In this document: in pieces, positions 6,115 through 10,504 of the stretch
Position numbering within the stretch: position 1 is the stretch's first letter
Layout of the letters: each line of letters begins with the position of its first letter
Origin: an uncultured Clostridia bacterium
GTDB taxonomy: Bacteria; Bacillota; Clostridia; Lachnospirales; Anaerotignaceae
Direction of reading: 5' to 3'
Assembly: GCA_947036475.1 (NCBI GenBank)
Contig: CAMQRG010000053.1
Coordinates: 1 to 10,504, forward strand
Length of the DNA: 10,504 nucleotides
Notes under the pieces: model-generated
Databases searched by the model: none
What the model was told of the DNA's origin: nothing
Seen by the model: the letters and a program-made list of their open reading frames with translations, nothing else
Made by a program: the position numbers and the translations under genes

Positions 6115-7499
6115 ATGCCATCACTCCCCGCCAGCTGTTTCAGAAATTCCTGCCAATGATTGGGAGCACTGTCTTCCAGAAACACCGCCGTTTTCCATTC
6201 CTCCGGAAAATCACCGGCCGCAACAATGCCCTCAAATACCACAGACGGGTCTATCTCGACAAAGCTGCGGGAATTGGCAATCCGCACTTTGATTTCAGGG
6301 AAAAAGCTGGATATTCTGCCTACTACGGCATATACCCGCGCGGCTTTTTCGTCCCTGTCGTCTGTCCGTGAGAAAAAGGCGTTCATGTTGTTGTGGCTGT
6401 GGATATCCATGTAGTGAATGAAACGGCCGCTGTCAAACTTTTTGCTGATTTTGCTGGATACAGAACTCCGCGTCACCTTCTGTTCCGGAACGTCCAAAAC
6501 AAAGCAGGAATCCTGTTTGTCCCAGTAGACGTTGACAAGTGCCTCGAGATTCCCTTTGTGCGCCATATATTTGAAAAACCGCAGGATATACAGCAGTTTT
6601 TCGGCGGGAATCAGGGGGAGTGCCGGGGTAAACCCGGCTTTCACCCTCCTGATTTCGCTCGTTTCGGAAACGGGCGTGATGAAACGCCCCATTTCCGTTT
6701 TCCGCATTTGGTAGACCTTCCCGTCGCCGGAAGGGAAGAGGGAAAGCATCTTTCCGCCCTCGTCGGCTTCGTCATAGGACGCAAACACGCCCTTGTATGA
6801 CGACGACACGACGCCCTTGCTCTGCGCCGTAACCTTCGGCACCAGCCTGCATACCGGTGATTTGTCTTTTCCTTTTTTCAGTGAATCCAGAAATTCCTTC
6901 GACGCCTCGATTTCCTTCTTGCATTCCGCTATTGTCTTTTTCTGCGGGGAGGGAACAGGCTTTTTGATTTTCCCGTATTCCACTGTCCATGAAACACGTT
7001 TCCCGTCCTCCAGCTCCGGAAAATCATCTTTTTTCTCAATCCGCAGCTCGTCGAACGTAAGGGAGGTATCTTCAATTTCCTCCGTTACGCCCGCGTAGGA
7101 GAACACAGGCGGCTTGGAAAACAGCCCGTCACGCGCTGTTTCCGCGTCCTTTTCCTCCGCAGCGGAGATTCCTGCCGCCAGAGGGTTTGACGCAGCCACC
7201 GCCTTGCTGTCCTCCTTTTTCGCGGGTTTCTTCTCTGCTGCCTTCTTCTCCTCGCGGAGTCGGCTTTCCTGCTCAAAATCGTCGTCACCGAACGGGTCGT
7301 AAACGTCCCCTTCTGTTTCAACGGTTTTGTTTTCTTTCTGCGCCGAAGGGCTTTCCTTCGCCGTGTTTTTTTCTTTCTGTTCCCCTTGGGATTCTCCTTC
7401 CAGTTCAAAATCGCCGTCGTCAAACGGGTCAAAATCACTTTCACCCACGCTGCCAATGTCCAGCATTTCATCATTGTTCCATTTTTTGTCTTCACTCAT
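6111..7499 (-). CDS. JAMM/MPN-domain metalloprotease with acidic N-terminal extension (PRTRC protein A-like)
   Basis: This 462-aa protein has a C-terminal JAB/MPN domain (about 295-460) with an intact zinc motif H-x-H-x7-S-x-x-D: His367, His369, Ser377 and Asp380 in DIHSHNNMNAFFSRTD. Glu319 in LEALVNVYW is the likely catalytic acid. Such enzymes cleave isopeptide or Ubl C-terminal bonds. VPEQKVTRSSVSSK and the pairing with ThiF recall PRTRC protein A. The first 130 residues are acidic, lysine-rich and low in complexity, with two DPF repeats (SDFDPFDDGDFE at 21-32; VYDPFGDDDFE at 66-76), probably disordered docking segments. The ATG at 7499 has an AAAGGAGG site; the open frame to 7694 crosses the structured leader and is not used. 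The stop overlaps the E1 gene by 4 nt. It is the first gene of the operon, behind a possible attenuator. Confidence 0.88.
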   Translation of the reverse strand: MSEDKKWNNDEMLDIGSVGESDFDPFDDGDFELEGESQGEQKEKNTAKESPSAQKENKTVETEGDVYDPFGDDDFEQESRLREEKKAAEKKPAKKEDSKAVAASNPLAAGISAAEEKDAETARDGLFSKPPVFSYAGVTEEIEDTSLTFDELRIEKKDDFPELEDGKRVSWTVEYGKIKKPVPSPQKKTIAECKKEIEASKEFLDSLKKGKDKSPVCRLVPKVTAQSKGVVSSSYKGVFASYDEADEGGKMLSLFPSGDGKVYQMRKTEMGRFITPVSETSEIRRVKAGFTPALPLIPAEKLLYILRFFKYMAHKGNLEALVNVYWDKQDSCFVLDVPEQKVTRSSVSSKISKKFDSGRFIHYMDIHSHNNMNAFFSRTDDRDEKAARVYAVVGRISSFFPEIKVRIANSRSFVEIDPSVVFEGIVAAGDFPEEWKTAVFLEDSAPNHWQEFLKQLAGSDGI

Positions 7500-7520
7500 C
7501 GCTGCTCCTCCTTTTTTGCA

Positions 7521-7572
7521 AAAAAAGACCGCAGGACAGTGCGCATAAAACGCAGTGCTTGCAGTCTTTTTT
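7521..7572 (-). terminator. Terminator-shaped hairpin just before the JAMM gene (candidate attenuator)
   Basis: In the minus-strand RNA, AAAAAAGACUGCA (complement of 7560-7572) can pair with UGCGGUCUUUUUU (complement of 7521-7533), with one U-G wobble. The 26-nt loop can add a smaller GCG/CGC-centred stem. The structure ends in a U run, as an intrinsic terminator does, and lies about 10 nt before the AAAGGAGG site of the JAMM gene. Its mirror A-run/U-run ends also allow termination from the plus strand. A terminator between promoter and first gene suggests attenuation, which is inference. Confidence 0.65.
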
Positions 7573-7671
7573 CTTTGAAATATTTTGTTCATGTCAAGCG
7601 CAATGCCTGATAATTCCTTTACAGGCTGCCAGTAAAAAACTTGCCTCCCTTCCCAGCTGCTATGCGGCTGT

Positions 7672-7692
7672 GCAGCGGGCAGTACCCGCCGC
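7672..7692 (-). other. GC-rich leader hairpin
   Basis: GCGGCGGG and CCCGCTGC on the minus strand form an 8-bp stem (one G-U) with a 5-nt loop. A second imperfect hairpin, CAGCCGC-ATA-GCAGCTG, follows directly at about 7655-7671, then a purine-rich GGGAAGGGAGG. With the terminator-shaped hairpin downstream, these make the untranslated leader of about 230 nt (7500-7728) highly structured. I do not recognise it as any known riboswitch or T-box, and no short leader gene with a ribosome binding site is visible in it. Confidence 0.5.
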
Positions 7693-7730
7693 ATTTACTC
7701 TGACCTGAAATACGCTGACCTAATTTACTC
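7693..7730. repeat. Paired direct repeats at the expected transcript start
   Basis: On the plus strand ATTTACTC occurs at 7693-7700 and 7723-7730, and TGACCT at 7701-7706 and 7716-7721. The two motifs are arranged motif A, motif B, 9-nt spacer, motif B, motif A. On the minus strand this places GAGTAAAT and AGGTCA copies at roughly +1 to +37 of the predicted transcript. A repressor or copy-control operator is a plausible reading, without direct support. Confidence 0.5.
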
Positions 7731-7734
7731 TTTT

Positions 7735-7763
7735 ATTATAGCAGATTGTCGCGGCCTTTAACA
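7735..7763 (-). promoter_or_regulatory. Extended -10 promoter for the accessory operon
   Basis: On the minus strand TGCTATAAT (complement of 7735-7743) is a perfect -10 box with the TGN extension. At 17 bp upstream is only TGTTAA (7758-7763), a poor -35, as is usual for extended -10 promoters. Start of transcription would be near 7728. Upstream lie two small palindromes, TTGCA-GTTG-TGCAA (7765-7778) and TTTTG-G-CAAAA (7780-7790), which could bind a regulator. The rest of the gene-free stretch up to 7840 shows nothing else convincing. Confidence 0.65.
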
Positions 7764-7840
7764 GTTGCAGTTGTGCAAGTTTTGGCAAAATCATAAATTC
7801 CTAATGTCATGCTTTCAATACAGAGCAGGCTCAGACTTCT

Positions 7841-8071
7841 TCATTTTTGATTGGAAGGGGTTTTATTTGCCGGAGGACAGCATTTTCCGGAGGCGAGCAG
7901 CTCCCGACAACCCTCCAGCACGTCCTTCCAAGTCCGTTCAAAATCACCAGTATACCAGGGGTCGGCGATGTCCCCCTGACGGCGGCTGTATTCCATCAAC
8001 AGATGCAGCTTTCTTTCACTGTCACTGCCGCAGATCCGGCGCATATTTCGGAGGTTCACATAGTCAATCAT
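7841..8071 (-). pseudogene. C-terminal fragment of a low-molecular-weight protein tyrosine phosphatase
   Basis: The 76-aa reading frame matches the second half of LMW-PTPs: DYVNLRNMRRICG corresponds to the family's MDxxNLRNM segment, and DIADPWYTGDFERTWKDVLEGCRELL carries the DPWYTGDF motif with the general-acid Asp (residue 37 of the fragment). Normal family members are about 150 aa and begin with the C-x5-R-S phosphate loop, which is missing here, so the fragment cannot be a working phosphatase. The sequence upstream is the end of the cyclophilin-like gene, overlapping by 8 nt, so the N-terminal half was lost by deletion or recombination. GGGAGG abuts the ATG directly, a poor spacing for translation. 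It is probably a remnant next to the accessory operon. Confidence 0.8.
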
Positions 8072-8420
8072 CCTCCCATGTTAGGGTAACTGTGACATTG
8101 CCTTTACCAAGCACCTTTTTCAACTCCTCCGTAGACATCCCCTGCACCTTTCCGAGCTGGGTAAAATTCCATGTATTCGGCGCATAATAAATTACAAACA
8201 GATTTCCCTCCGACAAAATTACATCCCCAGCTTCCGTTGTGATATGCTTATCGTTCCTCGGAAGCTGTGTCCCGAAACTCCCAAACTTCTCCATATGGGC
8301 ATAGTCTTTCATTGCGATTGTTACAGGCTCTTTTTTCAACAGCTCCCTTACCGCCTCTACCGAACTGTTTTCGCACATTTTTACTTTCAAGATGGTTCCA
8401 TTGACATTTATATTCATCAT
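8064..8420 (-). CDS. Cyclophilin-like fold protein
   Basis: This 118-aa protein fits the small cyclophilin-like family (Cyclophil_like2, PF18050) found in Firmicute redox operons. The core is TQLPRNDKHITTEAGDVILS (51-70), then NLFVIYYAPNTWNFTQLGKV (73-92), matching the pattern LP ... T ... GDI ... N-x-(I/V)-x-Y ... T-x-LGK. It ends in a strand VTVTLTW. No signal peptide or lipobox is present, so it should be cytoplasmic. The ATG at 8420 has TGGAGG 8 nt upstream; the longer frame to 8579 would intrude into the preceding gene. It follows the oxidoreductase gene by 38 nt. The biochemical role of these proteins is poorly known and peptidyl-prolyl isomerase activity should not be assumed. The last residues (EDD) abut the phosphatase remnant and may be altered. 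Confidence 0.82.
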   Translation of the reverse strand: MMNINVNGTILKVKMCENSSVEAVRELLKKEPVTIAMKDYAHMEKFGSFGTQLPRNDKHITTEAGDVILSEGNLFVIYYAPNTWNFTQLGKVQGMSTEELKKVLGKGNVTVTLTWEDD

Positions 8421-8458
8421 TGCTTTATCCTCCAATTTTTCTGTTCTACCTCTACACT

Positions 8459-8992
8459 TTACAGGGACTTTCCAAAGTTGTACGCTTCCTGCATATGCAC
8501 TGAGTCTTTTGTCATTTCCGGGCTGCCACATCCGGTTCCCAGAACCATGCCGCAATTTGTAAAATTCATATATTTGCATAATTTTTTATAATGCTCCGCC
8601 GTATAAGGCATCACATCAGCATCAGAATCCCACGATGCTGTTATCAATGCTGATTTCAGTCCTTTTGCGGAAAGTTTGATTGTATAACTGTAAAAACGGT
8701 CAATCACCATTTTTAACTGTGCAGACATTCCAAAGTAATAAATCGGTGTCACAAAAACCACCATATCAGCACCGAGCAGTGCATCCCTGATAGACGCATT
8801 ACCATCCGTATAGACGCACTCGCCATTCATGCCGCAATGCCCACAGCCCATACAAGGGTGCATATCCATGTGGGCCACATCTAAGATAGAAACTGTATGC
8901 CCGGCGTCCTCCGCTCCCTTGATGAACTGTCCTGCCAGCATATTTGATGAACCATTTTTATGAGGGCTTCCCTCTAATACAATAATCTTCAT
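8459..8992 (-). CDS. Flavodoxin-fold NAD(P)H-dependent oxidoreductase
   Basis: This 177-aa protein belongs to the NADPH-dependent FMN reductase / iron-sulfur flavoprotein-like family. GSPHKNGSSNMLA (8-20) is the FMN phosphate-binding loop. PIYYFGMSAQLKMVIDRFY (83-101) is the second conserved segment lining the flavin and dimer interface. PCMGCGHCGMNGEC holds Cys47, 50, 53 and 59, the compact cysteine motif seen in this family, which in iron-sulfur members carries a 4Fe-4S cluster. The expected activity is two-electron reduction of quinones, nitro or other electrophilic compounds using NAD(P)H, in the cytoplasm. An AGGAGG site lies 9 nt before the ATG, in a 13-nt gap after the aldo/keto reductase gene, so the two are co-transcribed. 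The natural substrate is unknown. Confidence 0.88.
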   Translation of the reverse strand: MKIIVLEGSPHKNGSSNMLAGQFIKGAEDAGHTVSILDVAHMDMHPCMGCGHCGMNGECVYTDGNASIRDALLGADMVVFVTPIYYFGMSAQLKMVIDRFYSYTIKLSAKGLKSALITASWDSDADVMPYTAEHYKKLCKYMNFTNCGMVLGTGCGSPEMTKDSVHMQEAYNFGKSL

Positions 8993-9005
8993 GTCGCAAT
9001 TCCTC

Positions 9006-9887
9006 CTATAAACTTGTCAATACTGGATTGTTCAGGTAATCATACAGCCGGTCAATCTCGCTCGGTTTCGAGCAGTCCAGCATTGACGGACATTTTTTGT
9101 CTATCTCTCTGATTTTCTCCATATCCTCGCTGTCCAGTTCAAAATCCCATATGGCGGTATTTTCTTCCATACGCTCTTTGTGGACAGATTTCGGGATAAC
9201 AATTACATCCTGCTGAACCTCCCACCGCAAAATAACCTGCGCCACGGTTTTTCCATGCTTTGCGGCAACTTCCTGCAAAACAGGTTCCGTAAACATTCCC
9301 TTCAACCCTTCGGCAAAAGGCGCCCATCCTTGCGGCTGAATGCCAAGTTTTTTCATAACAGCAAGTTCCTCTATCCGCTGAAAATGCGGATGACGCTCAA
9401 TCTGATTCACCATCGGCCTGATCTTCACGTTGTAACATAAATCCATTAAGCGGGCAGAATCAAAATTGCATACACCGATAGCACGAATTTTTCCTTCCTC
9501 ATATAGTTCCTCCATTGCCCGCCATGCGCCGTAATAATCTCCAAGAGGCATATGCACAAGATATAGGTCAAGATATTCAAGGCCCAGTTTTTCCAAGGAA
9601 CGGGCAAACGCCTCTTTCAAATTTTCATAACCCATTTCCTGGATATAGGCTTTCGTTGTAATGAAAAGTTCCTCACGTTTTACCATGCCTCTGGTTAATG
9701 CCTCTTTAATTGCTGCACCAACCGCTTCCTCATTCTGGTAGGAACTGGCTGTATCGATCAGTCGGTATCCCGTTTCAAATGCATCCATGACAACCTGCTT
9801 ACACTGAGCAAGATTCGTTATCTGGAATACGCCGAATCCCTCCATTGGCATCTCAACATCATTACTTAGTTTTATATTCTTTATCAT
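9006..9887 (-). CDS. Aldo/keto reductase
   Basis: This is a full-length 293-aa aldo/keto reductase of the (alpha/beta)8 barrel type, reducing aldehydes or ketones with NADPH. The catalytic tetrad is visible: Asp45 and Tyr50 in IDTASSYQNE, Lys79 in FITTKAY, and His112 in LVHMPLGDYYG. GVCNFDSARL, NQIERHPHFQ and the nucleotide-phosphate-binding IPKSVHKERMEEN complete the set. The opening KLSNDVEMPMEGFGVFQI is typical of bacterial members that act on 2,5-diketo-gluconate-like or methylglyoxal-type substrates, though the physiological substrate cannot be read from sequence. The start overlaps the transporter stop by 4 nt (ATGA) and has AGGAGG upstream. With the flavodoxin-type oxidoreductase downstream it forms a redox gene pair beside an exporter, suggesting handling of a toxic or foreign carbonyl compound. 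Confidence 0.93.
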   Translation of the reverse strand: MIKNIKLSNDVEMPMEGFGVFQITNLAQCKQVVMDAFETGYRLIDTASSYQNEEAVGAAIKEALTRGMVKREELFITTKAYIQEMGYENLKEAFARSLEKLGLEYLDLYLVHMPLGDYYGAWRAMEELYEEGKIRAIGVCNFDSARLMDLCYNVKIRPMVNQIERHPHFQRIEELAVMKKLGIQPQGWAPFAEGLKGMFTEPVLQEVAAKHGKTVAQVILRWEVQQDVIVIPKSVHKERMEENTAIWDFELDSEDMEKIREIDKKCPSMLDCSKPSEIDRLYDYLNNPVLTSL

Positions 9888-10458
9888 AATGGAACCCTCC
9901 TATTTTGGTAAACAATCCTTTGTTTTTCCGTTCCCATTTTTAAGACGATTGCTACGAAACCTACCGCAATAAAGATAAATGTTCCGTATAGGGAATATCT
10001 TGTATCCATTGCTGTTATAAACAGTCCGCAGATAAATGTCCCAAATGTTGTGCCAAGATTTGCCGATGTAAGATACAATCCATTGGAAAACTCAGGAGCT
10101 TCTGAACCAGACTGCGTAATCAGGTACTGATTCACATTTGCGTTAAGTCCGACCAATGCTCCTATTATCACAGTACACAGTGCCGTTGCGCCGGTCATTC
10201 TGCCTGTAAAAAACAGCCCTGTATATGCTGCTATCAATGCAAACGGCAAGATAAATGTGGATTTTTTAGCATCAATAGTCAGAACTCTCCCCGCAATCAT
10301 ATTGCCGACAATGTTTGCGATTCCATAAAACATTAAAATCAGGCTTATGGATGATGCATCTATGTTAGTAACCCGTCCCATAAAATCAGAGATATAGCTG
10401 TAAAAGCCAAAAATCGCACCATTTAAGAAAATAACGATAATAATAGACAGCATCATGG
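9884..10458 (-). CDS. Major facilitator superfamily transporter, C-terminal half (cut by contig end)
   Basis: About 190 residues remain, with six hydrophobic segments near residues 2-22, 36-56, 67-86, 89-110, 127-147 and 152-172. This equals the C-terminal six helices of a 12-helix MFS transporter of the AraJ-like sugar/drug efflux type. The loop GRVLTIDAKKST after the second segment fits the MFS cytoplasmic loop, and the end is a basic cytoplasmic tail. The visible ATG at 10456 is not the true start: the frame is open into the adapter at 10459, so the N-terminal half is simply missing from the assembly. It overlaps the aldo/keto reductase start by 4 nt. The substrate is unknown. Confidence 0.85.
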
Positions 10459-10504
10459 CTGTCTCTTATACACATCTCCGAGCCCACGAGACGCTACGCT
10501 ATCT
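10459..10504 (+). other. Illumina Nextera adapter and index read-through (artefact)
   Basis: Positions 10459-10477 are CTGTCTCTTATACACATCT, the 19-base Tn5 mosaic end. Positions 10478-10492 (CCGAGCCCACGAGAC) are the Nextera read-2 adapter. GCTACGCT (10493-10500) equals the i7 index N709 as I recall it, and ATCT begins the P7 flow-cell sequence. None of this belongs to the organism. Confidence 0.97.

Noticed and set aside
7592..7597. A TTGACA -35 box inside the leader (minus strand)
   Set aside because: No acceptable -10 sequence lies 16-18 bp downstream, so it is unlikely to be a second promoter.
7500..7694. N-terminal extension of the JAMM protein, or a leader peptide starting MNKIFQRKK
   Set aside because: The frame is open through the leader, but no ribosome binding site precedes either candidate start, whereas AAAGGAGG sits correctly before 7499.
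8421..8579. N-terminal extension of the cyclophilin-like protein
   Set aside because: It would read back through the end of the oxidoreductase gene, and TGGAGG is placed correctly for the start at 8420.
10459..10477. A Tn5/IS50-like transposon mosaic end at the right edge
   Set aside because: The mosaic end is followed exactly by the Nextera adapter, a known index and the start of P7, so it is library DNA and not a resident transposon.

Overview
The window reads as part of a low-to-mid GC Firmicute, most likely a gut Clostridia/Lachnospiraceae-type genome. Shine-Dalgarno sites are strong AGGAGG types, genes are tightly packed with ATGA overlaps, and the protein families fit that group. Every supported gene lies on the minus strand, so transcription runs from high to low coordinates. 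The last 46 bases (10459-10504) are not biological: they are Illumina Nextera adapter plus index, so the true sequence ends at 10458.

Right part (10458 to about 7841), read in transcription order: the C-terminal half of an MFS transporter cut by the contig end, an aldo/keto reductase, a flavodoxin-fold NAD(P)H-dependent oxidoreductase, a cyclophilin-like-fold protein, and a C-terminal fragment of a low-molecular-weight protein tyrosine phosphatase. This is an ordinary redox/transport gene string whose last member is decayed.

Middle (7840-7500): a gene-free control region. It holds an extended -10 promoter, paired direct repeats at the expected transcript start, and a leader of about 230 nt with several hairpins. 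One of these is a terminator-shaped hairpin just before the first ribosome binding site.

Left part (7499 to 1): a long accessory operon related to the PRTRC / prokaryotic ubiquitin-like conjugation systems found on mobile elements. In order it encodes a JAMM (MPN) metalloprotease with an acidic N-terminal extension, a ThiF/E1-like adenylyltransferase, an unrecognised 204-aa protein, two tandem paralogs of a 115-aa protein with a dead partial gene between them, an unrecognised 148-aa protein, a DUF6094-like adenine-methyltransferase-type protein, a 98-aa protein, a 162-bp palindromic MITE-like insertion, an unrecognised 185-aa protein, and a PRTRC-B / Prok-E2_D (E2-like) protein. A GC-rich non-coding tract of short perfect hairpins follows, and then the first codons of another gene run off the left edge.

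The main biological point is that E1-like, E2-like and JAMM peptidase genes sit in one operon with a DNA-methyltransferase-like gene, but no obvious Ubl ending in Gly-Gly is visible. The duplicated 115-aa proteins are the best, though weak, candidates for the missing modifier or another dedicated partner.
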